The notes below the pieces were generated by a model. It searched no databases, was not told the DNA's origin, and was given only the letters and a program-made list of their open reading frames with translations. The translations under genes and the position numbers were made by a program. Source: Streptomyces sp. L-9-10 (lineage in GTDB: Bacteria > Actinomycetota > Actinomycetes > Streptomycetales > Streptomycetaceae). Taken from it: a stretch of 64,000 nt of DNA. The stretch is taken from contig NZ_PHRF01000097.1 of the NCBI RefSeq assembly GCF_004151105.1, positions 145,316 through 209,315 of the forward strand, in the 5' to 3' direction. Within the stretch, counting starts at the first letter, position 1, and each line of letters opens with the position of its first letter. Below are positions 1 to 9,311 of this stretch, piece after piece.

Positions 1-1
1 G

Positions 2-565
2 CTGCACCACGACAAGCACCACGCGGCCTACGTCAAGGGCGCCAACGACACCCTCGACCAGCTCGCGGAAGCGCGCGACAAGGAGTCCTGGGGAGCGATC
101 AACGGGCTGGAGAAGAACCTCGCGTTCCATCTCTCCGGCCATATCCTCCACTCGATCTACTGGCACAACATGACCGGTGACGGGGGCGGCGAGCCGCTCG
201 CCGCGGACGGCGTCGGCGACCTGGCGGACGCGATCGCCGAGTCCTTCGGCTCCTTCGCCGGCTTCAAGTCCCAGCTGACCAAGGCCGCCGCGACCACCCA
301 GGGCTCGGGCTGGGGCGTGCTCGCGTACGAGCCGGTCAGCGGCCGGCTGATCGTCGAGCAGGTCTACGACCACCAGGGCAATGTCGGCCAGGGCTCGGTG
401 CCCGTCCTGGTCTTCGACGCCTGGGAGCACGCCTTCTACCTCCAGTACAAGAACCAGAAGGTGGACTTCATCGAGGCCATGTGGCGCGTCGTCAACTGGC
501 AGGACGTGGCGAAGCGTTACGCGTCCGCCAAGGAGCGGGCCAACAACCTGCTGCTCGCCCCGTAG
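2..565 (+). CDS. sodF: Superoxide dismutase (Fe/Mn family), 5' truncated by window edge
   Basis: The product is an iron/manganese-family superoxide dismutase, a cytosolic enzyme that converts superoxide to peroxide and oxygen. Only the C-terminal 187 residues are present; the reading frame is open from base 2 and the start lies upstream of the window. It begins LHHDKHHAAYVKGAN, the N-terminal helix hairpin that carries the first metal-ligand histidine. GHILHSIYWHNM supplies the second histidine. VLVFDAWEHAFYLQYKN carries the DxWEH signature with the ligand Asp and His. In Streptomyces this enzyme (SodF) is repressed by nickel through Nur, but any Nur site would be outside the window. A strong hairpin follows the stop. 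Confidence 0.96.
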   Translation: MHHDKHHAAYVKGANDTLDQLAEARDKESWGAINGLEKNLAFHLSGHILHSIYWHNMTGDGGGEPLAADGVGDLADAIAESFGSFAGFKSQLTKAAATTQGSGWGVLAYEPVSGRLIVEQVYDHQGNVGQGSVPVLVFDAWEHAFYLQYKNQKVDFIEAMWRVVNWQDVAKRYASAKERANNLLLAP

Positions 566-654
566 GCCCGGCGGACCGGCGGGCCCGGCCCCCGGCCGTA
601 CGCGTCCTGCTCGTGATCGTCTTCTCACCTTTCACGTGCGGGCGGAATGAGGAA

Positions 655-687
655 GGACCCCCGCGAGGACGTGACTCGCGGGGGTCC
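655..687. terminator. Bidirectional terminator hairpin between sodF and the DsbA-like gene
   Basis: There is a perfect 13-bp inverted repeat, GGACCCCCGCGAG with CTCGCGGGGGTCC, and a 7-nt loop. It lies between two convergent genes. No long U-tract follows, which is usual for Streptomyces terminators. Confidence 0.75.
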
Positions 688-738
688 CTCTGTGACATCG
701 GGCTGTGACATCGGGCAGCCGGCAATGACAGACAAAGG

Positions 739-1362
739 TCAGTCGAAGATGGGGCCCTGCGTCCTCGTCCTCTTGATCTCGTAGAAGCCCGGGATCGACG
801 CGACCATCAGCGTGCCGTCCCAGAGCTTCGCGGCCTCCTCGCCCTTGGGGGCCGGGGTGACGACCGGGCCGAAGAAGGCGATCTGCTCGCCGTCGGCGCC
901 GGGGACGGCGATGACCGGCGTACCGACCTCCTGGCCGACCTTGTCGATGCCCTCCTTGTGGGAGGCGCGCAGCTCCTTGTCGTAGGTGTCGGAATCGGCG
1001 TAGTCGATCAGATCGGCGGGCAGGTCCACGTCCGCCAGGGCGGCGGCGATCGCCTCGCGGGTCGCGCCCTCGCCCTGGTTGTGGAAACGGGTGCCGAGCG
1101 CGGTGTACAGCGGTCCCACGACCTTGTCACCGTGCTTCTGCTGGGCGGCGATGACCACACGGACCGGGGCCCAGGCCTTCGCGAGGCCCTCGCGGTACTC
1201 CTCGGGGATGTCCTTGTCCTCATTGAGGACGGCCAGGCTCATCACATGCCAGCGGACCTCGATATCGCGGACCTTCTCCACTTCGAGGACCCAGCGGGAG
1301 GTCATCCAGGCCCAGGGGCACAGCGGGTCGAACCAGAAGTCGACGGGGGTCTTCTCGGACAT
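739..1362 (-). CDS. DsbA-family oxidoreductase, mycothiol-dependent nitroreductase (Rv2466c) type
   Basis: This 207-aa cytosolic thioredoxin-fold protein of the DsbA/FrnE type starts MSEKTPVDFWFDPLCPWAW. The active-site motif at residues 15-18 is CPWA, so only the first redox cysteine is present. Rv2466c-type enzymes of actinobacteria use mycothiol as the thiol partner, and a CPWA site would suit a mycothiol-disulfide or single-cysteine mechanism (inference). The helical insertion and the cis-Pro region (EVGTPVIAVPG) are intact. I chose the ATG at 1362 because GAGGAG lies 6 nt upstream; an in-frame ATG further upstream has no ribosome site. The gene is convergent with sodF. It probably acts in redox homeostasis; its natural substrate is unknown. 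Confidence 0.85.
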   Translation of the reverse strand: MSEKTPVDFWFDPLCPWAWMTSRWVLEVEKVRDIEVRWHVMSLAVLNEDKDIPEEYREGLAKAWAPVRVVIAAQQKHGDKVVGPLYTALGTRFHNQGEGATREAIAAALADVDLPADLIDYADSDTYDKELRASHKEGIDKVGQEVGTPVIAVPGADGEQIAFFGPVVTPAPKGEEAAKLWDGTLMVASIPGFYEIKRTRTQGPIFD

Positions 1363-1511
1363 GTCTCTCCTCATGAACGGCTGCGGACGCACCTGCCAAC
1401 GGGAACACCACGGGCCGCCGGGAGCATTCCCGTATGCGGCGCGTCAGTGGCGCGTGCGAGGATCGTTCCTGTTTCGGACGAGCCACGAAGGCGAGCCACA
1501 AAGGAGTGACC

Positions 1512-4184
1512 GTGCCCGGTGAGAACCTGTCCCGCGAAGAGGCCCGCGAGCGGGCCGACCTGCTGACCGTAGACGGGTACGAGGTGGACCTCGACCTGCG
1601 CTCGGCGGTCGGCGAGGTGCCGGGCTCGGGCGAACCGGGCGCCGAGGCACCGGGCGCGGGGGCACCGGACAGGGAAGCACCGGACAGGGAAGCACCGGGC
1701 GCGGACAGCCCGCCGCGGACCTTCCGCTCCGTGACGACGATCCGGTTCCGCTGCTCCGAGCCGGGTGCCGCCACCTTCGCCGATCTGATCGCCCCGGGCG
1801 TGACCGCCGTGACGCTCAACGGGACGGAGCTGGACCCGGCCGCCGTCTTCGACGGCGCGCGGATCGCGCTGGACGGCCTGCTGGCGGAGAACGTCCTGGT
1901 GGTGGACGCGCAGTGCGCGTACAGCCGCACCGGCGAGGGCATGCACCGCTTCGTCGACCCGGAGGACGGCGAGGTCTATCTCTACACGCAGTACGAGCCG
2001 GCCGACGCGCGCCGGGTCTTCGCCAACTTCGAGCAGCCCGACCTCAAGGCCCCGTACCGCTTCCGGGTGACCGCGCCCGAGGGCTGGACCGCGTGGAGCA
2101 ACGGCGAGGGCACGCTCATCGACGGGGTCTGGCACTTCGCGGAGACGAAGCCGATCTCGACATACATCACGGCGGTTCTGGCCGGTCCGTACCACTATGT
2201 GACCGATTCCTATCGCCGTACGTTCGACGACGGCACGGTCCTGGAGATCCCGCTCGGCGCGATGTGCCGCAAGGGGCTCGCCCGGCACTTCGACGCGGAC
2301 GACATCTTCCTGATCACCAAGCAGGGCCTGGACTTCTTCCACGACCACTTCGACTACCCGTATCCGTTCGGGAAGTACGACCAGGCGTTCGTGCCCGAGT
2401 ACAACCTCGGCGCGATGGAGAACCCCGGTCTGGTGACGTTCCGCGAGGAGTACATCTTCCGCGGCCAGGTGACCCAGGCGTCGTACGAGCGCCGGGCGAA
2501 CACCACCCTGCACGAGATGGCGCACATGTGGTTCGGCGATCTGGTGACCATGCGGTGGTGGGACGACCTGTGGCTGAAGGAGTCGTTCGCGGACTTCATG
2601 GGCTCGTTCGCGCAGGTGGGGGCGACCCGCTTCAGCCATGCCTGGACGACCTTCGCCAACAACCGCAAGGCGTGGGCGTACCGCGCGGACCAGCTGCCGT
2701 CCACCCATCCGATCACGGCCGACATCCGTGATCTGGAGGACGCCAAGCTGAACTTCGACGGCATCACCTACGCCAAGGGCGCGTCGGTGCTGAAGCAACT
2801 GGTGGCGTACGTCGGCCAGGACGCGTTCCTGGAGGGTGCCCGGCGCTACTTCAAGCGGAACGCGTACGGCAACACGCGCCTGGCCGATCTGCTCTCCGTA
2901 CTGGAGGAGACCTCCGGGCGCGACCTCACGGGCTGGTCCCGGTCGTGGCTGGAAACCGCCGGGCTCAACTCCCTCACCCCACAGGTGATCTTCGACGCCG
3001 AGGGACGCGTCACCGAGCTGGCCGTGGTGCAGGACGCGGCGGAGTCGCATCCGGAACTCCGGCCGCACCGCGTGGCCATCGGGCTCTACCGGCGTACGCC
3101 GCAGGGCGAGCTCGTACGGTTCGCCCGTGCCGAGACGGATGTGGCCGGGCCGCGTACGGTCGTCACCGAACTGGCCGGCGCGGAGCGGCCGGAGCTGATC
3201 CTCGTCAACGACGACGATCTGACGTACTGCAAGATCCGCTTCGACGCGGGCTCGCTCGACACCCTGCGCGCGCATCTCGGGGACCTCACCGACCCGCTCG
3301 CCCGTGCCCTGTGCTGGTCCGCGCTCTGGAACCTCACGCGCGACGGGCTCATGCCGGCCCGGGACTTCATCGGTCTGGTACTGACCCACGCGGGCCGCGA
3401 GACGAGCATCGGCGTGCTCCAGATGCTGCACGCCTGGGCCGAGTCGGCGCTCACCCACTACGCGGCGCCGGCGTGGCGCGAGGAGGGCGGGCGGCTGCTG
3501 GCCGAGGGCGCGCTGCGCGAGCTGCGGCTGTCCGAGCCGGGCAGTGAGCACCAGCTGACCTGGGCCCGTTTCTTCGCCGCCGTCGCCGCTTCCGACGCGG
3601 ACTTCCAGCTGCTGCAAGGGCTGTTGGACGGTACGGCGAAGATCGACGGACTCGATGTCGACCAGGAGCTGCGCTGGGCCTTCCTGGGACCGCTGGCCGC
3701 GCACGGGCGGGCGGACGAGTCCGTCATCGACGCCGAACTGGCCCGGGACGACACGGCGTCGGGCAAGCGCCACCAGGTGCGCTGTCTGGCGGCCCGGCCG
3801 TCGGCCGCCGTCAAGGCGCAGGCGTGGGCACAGGTCGTCGAGTCCGACGCGCTGTCGAACGCGCTGGCCGAGGCGACGATCGCCGGTTTCTCCCGGCCGG
3901 ACCAGCGGGAGTTGCTCGCGCCGTACGCCGCGAAGTACTTCGCGGTGATCGAGCGGGTGTGGGCCGAGCGCTCGATCCAGATCGGCATGGATGTGGTGCG
4001 CGGGCTGTTCCCGGGGCTCCAGGGAGACCGCAGGACCCTGGACGCGGCGACGGCCTGGCTGGACACGCACCGGGACGCGGCCCCCGCCCTGCGCAGGCTG
4101 GTGCTGGAGGCGACGGACGATCTGGCGCGCGCGCTGCGCGGCCAGGAATGCGACGCGGCCTGCGGTACGGCGGCGGCCGGCTGA
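1512..4184 (+). CDS. pepN: Aminopeptidase N, M1 family zinc metallopeptidase (paralogue 1)
   Basis: This 890-aa M1 aminopeptidase removes N-terminal residues from peptides in the cytoplasm. The exopeptidase motif GAMEN is at about residues 300-304. The zinc motif HEMAH is at 334-338, with the third ligand Glu about 19 residues later in LWLKESFADF. The catalytic Tyr lies in GITYAKGAS. The C-terminal half is the ERAP1-like helical domain. The GTG start has AAGGAG 5 nt upstream. Between the first two strands there is a Pro/Gly/Ala/Glu-rich insertion (about residues 37-68, with a repeated PDREA unit) that the paralogue at 11165 lacks. The family usually reads NES or NEG where this copy has KES. 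It is a housekeeping enzyme in peptide recycling. Confidence 0.95.
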   Translation: MPGENLSREEARERADLLTVDGYEVDLDLRSAVGEVPGSGEPGAEAPGAGAPDREAPDREAPGADSPPRTFRSVTTIRFRCSEPGAATFADLIAPGVTAVTLNGTELDPAAVFDGARIALDGLLAENVLVVDAQCAYSRTGEGMHRFVDPEDGEVYLYTQYEPADARRVFANFEQPDLKAPYRFRVTAPEGWTAWSNGEGTLIDGVWHFAETKPISTYITAVLAGPYHYVTDSYRRTFDDGTVLEIPLGAMCRKGLARHFDADDIFLITKQGLDFFHDHFDYPYPFGKYDQAFVPEYNLGAMENPGLVTFREEYIFRGQVTQASYERRANTTLHEMAHMWFGDLVTMRWWDDLWLKESFADFMGSFAQVGATRFSHAWTTFANNRKAWAYRADQLPSTHPITADIRDLEDAKLNFDGITYAKGASVLKQLVAYVGQDAFLEGARRYFKRNAYGNTRLADLLSVLEETSGRDLTGWSRSWLETAGLNSLTPQVIFDAEGRVTELAVVQDAAESHPELRPHRVAIGLYRRTPQGELVRFARAETDVAGPRTVVTELAGAERPELILVNDDDLTYCKIRFDAGSLDTLRAHLGDLTDPLARALCWSALWNLTRDGLMPARDFIGLVLTHAGRETSIGVLQMLHAWAESALTHYAAPAWREEGGRLLAEGALRELRLSEPGSEHQLTWARFFAAVAASDADFQLLQGLLDGTAKIDGLDVDQELRWAFLGPLAAHGRADESVIDAELARDDTASGKRHQVRCLAARPSAAVKAQAWAQVVESDALSNALAEATIAGFSRPDQRELLAPYAAKYFAVIERVWAERSIQIGMDVVRGLFPGLQGDRRTLDAATAWLDTHRDAAPALRRLVLEATDDLARALRGQECDAACGTAAAG

Positions 4185-4238
4185 CGGCATATGAGCGTAT
4201 GGGCGGGCCCCTGATCGGCAGTCGAACGCCCTTACTTT

Positions 4239-4254
4239 AGGACGATCTTGTCCT
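4239..4254. promoter_or_regulatory. Palindrome AGGAC-N6-GTCCT in the pepN/AbiEi-like gap
   Basis: A 5-bp-arm palindrome in a short T-rich stretch (TTTAGGAC...GTCCTGTTTT) lies 64 nt before the next start codon. It could be an operator for the downstream gene or a weak terminator for pepN. The sequence alone does not decide. Confidence 0.3.
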
Positions 4255-4317
4255 GTTTTGCCGACAAACGGGTAACGGGGGTTAGAGGGACGCCTGAGTA
4301 GGGGGAGACACCGGGAC

Positions 4318-5439
4318 ATGAACAACAACACCCCGGTCTCCCCCCGCCCCCTCAGCCACCTCTCCGACGACGCCCGGAGTCGTGTGCTCTCGCTCGCGCA
4401 GCTGCGTGAGCGCGGTGTCCCCGGTGGCCGGGCCACCGCTCAGTGCCGGCCCGGCGGCCCCTGGCAGCAACCGCTGCCGGGGGTCTTCCTGTTGCACGCC
4501 GGGCCGCCGACCGCCGACGAGCGGCTCCGGGCGGTACTGCTGTACGCGGGGCGGCCGAGCGCGGAGAGCTCCCGGGGTGTACCGGCCCAGCCCACCTCCG
4601 CGTCCTCGCCCTCGTCCTCGTCCGGGTCGGGGACCGGGTCCGGGTCCGCGGCGTCCGTGTCTCCGTACGGGGCGGTGATGATCACGGGGCTGGCGGCGCT
4701 GGCGCTGTACGGATTCTCGTCCACTCCCCCGCTGCTCTCGCTGGACCGGATCGATGTGCTCGTACCGCGCACCCGGCGGCTGCGGTCCACGGGGTACGCC
4801 CGGCTGATCCGTGCCCACTCCCTGCCGCGCCCCGAGCGGATCGACGGGATGCCGGTGGCGCCCGTGGGACGCGCGCTGGCCGACGCGGTGGCGGAACTGT
4901 CCGACGCGGACACCGTCGTCGCGCTGCTGACCGAGGCGGTCCGCGCCGGGCACTGCGAACCGGCCCTGGTGGTACGGGAGCTGAGCCGGTCCGGGCTGCT
5001 CGCGCGGCGGCATGTGGTGGACGCGGTGGACTCCCTGCTCGCCGAGGGGCGGACCCTGGCCGAGGGCCGGCTGTACGAACTGGTGCGGGTGTACGGGCTC
5101 CAGGAGCCGCTGTGGAACGTGGATCTGCGGCTGCCAGGCGGGCCGTACCTGGGCGGCGTGGACGCCTACTGGCCGGACCAGGCGGTCGCCGTCGAACTGG
5201 ACACCAGGGCACCGAGGCCGGGCGGCCGGGAGGAGGACCGGACGGACGACGAGGACGAGTTGTGGTCGGCGGCCGTCCGTAAGCGCGAGCATCTGGAGCG
5301 GCTCGGGATCACGGTCGTCCATCTCACGCCCAGAAAGCTGCGGGAGGCGCTGGATCAGCAGGCGACGGTGGTCCGTACGGCCCTGATGGCGGCGAACGAC
5401 CGGGATCCGGCCGCGCAGGTGGTCATCCTGCCGAGATGA
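4318..5439 (+). CDS. AbiEi-like / DUF559-type endonuclease-fold protein
   Basis: This 373-aa protein is of unknown function. The N-terminal 50 residues resemble the winged-helix start of AbiEi-type antitoxin-like proteins (SLAQLRERGVPGG). A central region, LDRIDVLVPRTRRLRS, fits the AbiEi middle domain. The C-terminus (about 265-350) resembles the Vsr/DUF559 PD-(D/E)XK fold: GGVDAYWPDQAVAVELD, then a conserved KREHLERLGITVVHLTPRKL segment. A Ser/Gly-rich linker (about residues 90-115) separates the first two parts. No toxin partner is adjacent, so a toxin-antitoxin role is not supported. Such stand-alone proteins are common in Streptomyces. DNA binding or cleavage is an inference from fold resemblance only. 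Confidence 0.75.
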   Translation: MNNNTPVSPRPLSHLSDDARSRVLSLAQLRERGVPGGRATAQCRPGGPWQQPLPGVFLLHAGPPTADERLRAVLLYAGRPSAESSRGVPAQPTSASSPSSSSGSGTGSGSAASVSPYGAVMITGLAALALYGFSSTPPLLSLDRIDVLVPRTRRLRSTGYARLIRAHSLPRPERIDGMPVAPVGRALADAVAELSDADTVVALLTEAVRAGHCEPALVVRELSRSGLLARRHVVDAVDSLLAEGRTLAEGRLYELVRVYGLQEPLWNVDLRLPGGPYLGGVDAYWPDQAVAVELDTRAPRPGGREEDRTDDEDELWSAAVRKREHLERLGITVVHLTPRKLREALDQQATVVRTALMAANDRDPAAQVVILPR

Positions 5440-5520
5440 ACGACGCGGCGAGGGGACCTGCGGGCCGGGGCGTGCGCGCCGGAGCCGGCCGAGGGCACCG
5501 GCGCGCGGTGACCGGCGCGC

Positions 5521-5562
5521 GGTGCCGGGGAGCCGGTGCCCGGCCACCGACTCCCCGGCACC
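5521..5562. terminator. Inverted repeat / probable terminator after the AbiEi-like gene
   Basis: There is a perfect 12-bp inverted repeat, GGTGCCGGGGAG with CTCCCCGGCACC, and an 18-nt loop. It sits in the 358-nt gap before the subtilase gene. Just upstream, at 5497-5524, is a tandem pair of the 14-mer ACCGGCGCGCGGTG. The rest of the gap (5563-5797) presumably carries the subtilase promoter; no clear -35/-10 pair stands out. Confidence 0.55.
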
Positions 5563-5797
5563 CGGCCCGTGGCCCCGGCCTGCGGTCCTCAACCCCGGCC
5601 CGCCCCTCCAGCTCCCCGGTATCGGCCCGGATTTCGCCCCATTGGTCCCCGGTGGCGCAGGCGCACCACTGGCGGGTGTCCGCCATGACTGAAACTCGCC
5701 CCTGACAACCCTCCACAAAACCCTGTCACTTACGAAAAGCTGAGCGGTCATCCGGTACCGAATTCCGGACTGTCTCTTTCACGACGCAGGGATGCTG

Positions 5798-8700
5798 ATG
5801 ACCTCCGAATCCGAGAGCTCCATATCCGGGGCGAGACGCGTGGCCAGGGTCGCGGCGGCCGCCGGTCTGGTGGCCGCGCTGATAGCCACCGGCGCGGTGC
5901 CCGCCTTCTCCGCGACGGGCGCCGATGACCCGGCCGCCCCCGTCAAGTCGTCCTCCGGTTCCGACGCCTCCGACAAGCTCGGGGCGGCCGACGCCGGTCT
6001 GCTCGCCAAGGCGAAGGCCAAGGGCGAGAAGAACATCACCATGATGGTCGCCACCGCACCGGGGGCGACCGAGCAGGTCGCCGGTCAACTGGACGCCGTC
6101 GCGGGCGCCGTGGTCGGCAAGACGAACGACAAGCTCGGCTACGTACGGGCCACGCTCCCCACCGCCAAGGCGGACGCCGCGATCAGGGCGGCCCAGAAGC
6201 TCTCCTCCGTCCACGGCATCGATCTCAACCAGGAGATCGCGCTGGACGACCCGAGGCCCGCCGCGGACACGGCGAAGGCCGCGAAGGGCGCGGGCGGTTC
6301 GGCCGCCAGGAAGTACCCGGCGCCGAGCAGCGAGACCCCGGCGAAGAACCCGTACAACCCGTCCTTCGAGACCGGCGCGGTGGACTTCGTCAAGAAGAAC
6401 CCGAAGGCCGACGGCCGCGGTGTCACCATCGGCATCCTGGACTCGGGTGTCGACCTGGGCCACCCCGCGCTCCAGAAGACCACCACCGGCGAGCGCAAGA
6501 TCGTCGACTGGGTGACCGCCACGGACCCGGTGTCCGACGGCGACGGCACCTGGCGCCGGATGGACACCGCGGTGTCCGGTCCGTCCTTCACGGCCGACGG
6601 CCGTACGTGGAAGGCCCCGGCGGGCTCGTTCAAGTACCGCGCGTTCCGCGAGGACGCCACCCTCGGCGGCGAGATGGCGGGCGACCTCAACCGTGACGGT
6701 GACACCACCGACACCTGGGGCGTGCTCTACGACCCGGCCAAGGGGACCGTACGCGTCGACCTGAACAACGACGGCAACTTCACCAACGACACCGCCATGA
6801 AGCCGTACAAGAACGGCTTCCAGATCGGCTACTTCGGCAAGGACGATCCGGCCACCTCCGTGGTCGAGCGCATCCCGTTCGTGGTCGAGATCCGCAAGGA
6901 CGTCGTCTACAACGCCGAGGGCGCGAAGTCCGACTTCGTCAACATCGGTGTCATCGAGGGCGCGCACGGCTCGCACGTCGCCGGGATCACCGCCGCCAAC
7001 GGCCTGTTCGGCGGCAAGATGAACGGCGCCGCCCCCGGCGCCAAGCTGGTGTCCTCGCGCGCCTGCTCCTGGAGCGGCGGCTGCACCAGCGTCGCGCTGA
7101 CCGAGGGCATGATCGACCTCGTCGCCAACCGCGGTGTGGACATCGTCAACATGTCGATCGGCGGCCTGCCGCCGCTCAACGACGGCAACAACGCCCGTGC
7201 CCAGCTGTACACACGGCTCATCGACACGTACGGCGTGCAGATCGTGATCTCGGCCGGCAACGACGGTCCGGGCACCAACACCATCAGCGACCCGGCCCTG
7301 GCCGACAAGGTCATCTCCGTCGCCGCGTCGATCTCCAAGGAGACCTGGGCCGCCAACTACGGCTCCGGTGTGACGACGAAGTACGCGCTGCTGCCGTTCT
7401 CGGCCCGCGGCCCCCGCGAGGACGGCGGCTTCACGCCGACCCTCACCGCTCCCGGCGCGGCCATCAACAGCACCCAGACCTGGGCCCCCGGCGGTCCGGT
7501 CGCCGAGGCGGGCTACCAGCTGCCGCCCGGCTACTCCATGCTCCAGGGCACCTCGATGGCCTCCCCGCAGGCCGCGGGCGCGAGCGCGCTGCTGCTCTCC
7601 GCCGCCAAGCAGAAGCGGATCAGCCTCACCCCCGCCACCCTGCGGACGGCGCTCACCAGCAGCGCCACCAAGATCGCCGGTCTCCAGGCGCATGAGCAGG
7701 GCGCCGGTCTGATCGATGTCGAGGGCGCGTGGAAGTCCATCCAGAAGGGCGCCACCGCCCATGAGTACACGGTCAAGGCCCCCGTCGACACGGCCCTCGA
7801 CCAGCTCCTGAAGACGCCGGGCTTCGGCACCGGTCTGTACGACCGCGAGGGCGGTCTGAAGGCCGGCAAGAGCCGGACGTACGACATCACCCTCACCCGG
7901 ACCACCGGCGCCAAGGGCGCGCTGGAGCACCGGCTGAAGTGGAAGTACGACGACAAGACCTTCCGGCTGCTCGGCAGCGACCGGATCAAGCTGCCGCTGA
8001 ACCAGCCGGTGACCGTGACCGTGCAGGCCAGGCCCGGTTCCGCCGGGGTGCACAGCGCGATCCTGGAGGTCGATGACCGCCGTACGGAGGGGGTGGACAA
8101 GCAGGTCCTCACCACCGTGGTCGTCTCGAAGGAGCTGGCCAAGCCCGCGTACGCGTTCTCGGCGTCGGGCTCGGTGCAGCGCAACGCGTCGAAGTCGTAC
8201 TTCGTGACGGTGCCCGAGGGCGCGAAGACCCTTGAGGTGGCGCTCGGCGGACTGGCCAAGGACAGCCAGACCCGGTTCATCGCCATCAGCCCGTACGGCG
8301 TGCAGATGGAGGACAGCTCCACGATCTTCTGCTACCCGAACTACCCGAACCCGGCCAACACCTGCCGCCCGGACGTGCGGTCGTACCCGGACCCGCAGCC
8401 CGGCGTCTGGGAGATCGAGGTCGAGTCGCGCCGTACGTCGCCGCTGCTCGACAACAAGTACAAGCTGGACACGACGCTGATGGGCACGGTCTTCGACCCG
8501 GCGGTCACCACGATCCCCGAGGCGAAGATCGGCACCCCGGCGCCGGTGTCCTGGAAGGTCACCAACGGCTACGCGGCCATCGACGGCACGCTCGGCGGCG
8601 GCTCGCTGGGCTCGGCGAAGGTCTCCCGTCCGACGATCGCGGACGGCGACCAGCAGGTGACGACCGTCACCATCGGTGCGGGCGTCGAGCGGCTCGACGT

Positions 8701-9103
8701 GGCGATCGGCGGCACCAGCGACACGGGCGCCGACCTCGACCTCTTCGTCGAGAAGGACGGCCGGACCCTCGGCCAGTCCACGACGGCCGGCTCGGCGGAG
8801 TCCGTCAGCCTGGCCAACCCGGCGGCCGGTACGTACACGATCACCGTCGACGCCTACGCGGTCCCGGCCGGGTCCACGGCGTACGACTACCGCGACGTGT
8901 ACTACTCGGACTCGCTCGGCTCGGTCGAGGCGGACGGTCCCGTCAAGCTCGCCAGCGGTGCTTCGGCGCAGGTCGCGGCCGAGGTGCTGGTGAAGAGCGC
9001 GGCCCCGGCGGGCCGGCAGTTCTTCGGTGAGGTCCAGCTGCTCAACGCGCGCGGCACGGCCGCGGGCACCGGCAGTGTGATCATCGAGAGCGTTACCCCG
9101 TAA
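5798..9103 (+). CDS. Secreted S8 (subtilisin-family) serine peptidase, about 1100 aa
   Basis: This is a large exported subtilase of 1101 aa. A signal peptide (charged start, hydrophobic core VAAAAGLVAALIATGAVPAF) is followed by an Ala/Lys-rich pro-region. The catalytic triad is visible: Asp 215 in GILDSGVDLGH, His 390 in HGSHVAG, and Ser 586 in GTSMASP. The oxyanion Asn is in ISAGNDGPG. The Asp-His spacing of about 175 residues shows a long insertion containing a DLNRDGD-like acidic loop, probably calcium binding. The C-terminal 450 residues contain beta-sandwich segments and a PPC-like domain (GGTSDTGADLDLFVEKDG). The start chosen has AGGGA 5 nt upstream; another in-frame ATG lies 6 nt earlier. 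It likely degrades extracellular proteins or trims exported peptides. Confidence 0.93.
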   Translation: MTSESESSISGARRVARVAAAAGLVAALIATGAVPAFSATGADDPAAPVKSSSGSDASDKLGAADAGLLAKAKAKGEKNITMMVATAPGATEQVAGQLDAVAGAVVGKTNDKLGYVRATLPTAKADAAIRAAQKLSSVHGIDLNQEIALDDPRPAADTAKAAKGAGGSAARKYPAPSSETPAKNPYNPSFETGAVDFVKKNPKADGRGVTIGILDSGVDLGHPALQKTTTGERKIVDWVTATDPVSDGDGTWRRMDTAVSGPSFTADGRTWKAPAGSFKYRAFREDATLGGEMAGDLNRDGDTTDTWGVLYDPAKGTVRVDLNNDGNFTNDTAMKPYKNGFQIGYFGKDDPATSVVERIPFVVEIRKDVVYNAEGAKSDFVNIGVIEGAHGSHVAGITAANGLFGGKMNGAAPGAKLVSSRACSWSGGCTSVALTEGMIDLVANRGVDIVNMSIGGLPPLNDGNNARAQLYTRLIDTYGVQIVISAGNDGPGTNTISDPALADKVISVAASISKETWAANYGSGVTTKYALLPFSARGPREDGGFTPTLTAPGAAINSTQTWAPGGPVAEAGYQLPPGYSMLQGTSMASPQAAGASALLLSAAKQKRISLTPATLRTALTSSATKIAGLQAHEQGAGLIDVEGAWKSIQKGATAHEYTVKAPVDTALDQLLKTPGFGTGLYDREGGLKAGKSRTYDITLTRTTGAKGALEHRLKWKYDDKTFRLLGSDRIKLPLNQPVTVTVQARPGSAGVHSAILEVDDRRTEGVDKQVLTTVVVSKELAKPAYAFSASGSVQRNASKSYFVTVPEGAKTLEVALGGLAKDSQTRFIAISPYGVQMEDSSTIFCYPNYPNPANTCRPDVRSYPDPQPGVWEIEVESRRTSPLLDNKYKLDTTLMGTVFDPAVTTIPEAKIGTPAPVSWKVTNGYAAIDGTLGGGSLGSAKVSRPTIADGDQQVTTVTIGAGVERLDVAIGGTSDTGADLDLFVEKDGRTLGQSTTAGSAESVSLANPAAGTYTITVDAYAVPAGSTAYDYRDVYYSDSLGSVEADGPVKLASGASAQVAAEVLVKSAAPAGRQFFGEVQLLNARGTAAGTGSVIIESVTP

Positions 9104-9138
9104 CGGGACGTAACGTAGGAAGCCGAGAGGCAGCACCA

Positions 9139-9170
9139 GGGGGCGGGCGTCCGTACGGGCGCCCGCCCCT
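9139..9170. terminator. Rho-independent-type hairpin after the subtilase
   Basis: GGGGCGGGCG (9140-9149) pairs with CGCCCGCCCC (9160-9169) across a 10-nt loop, 36 nt after the subtilase stop. It is followed by TTCT. Confidence 0.75.
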
Positions 9171-9311
9171 TCTGCCCGCCTCTCCCGCGTCCTCCGCCTG
9201 TACGCCCCGGCTTGTCCGCCCCCTGGACAATGGATTGGACAAGCCGCCCCGGGACAGACGCATGATGAAGCGGGACATGTGCCCGGGACAGTCGCGAATG
9301 AAGGAGCCCCA

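Noticed and set aside
1371..4436. Long open frames antisense to pepN (1021 aa) and to many other genes
   Set aside because: They are the usual high-GC mirror frames: Arg/Pro/Gly-rich, no domain resemblance, no ribosome site, and exactly opposite genes with clear motifs.
4318..5439. Toxin-antitoxin system
   Set aside because: The AbiEi-like protein has no adjacent AbiEii-type toxin gene.
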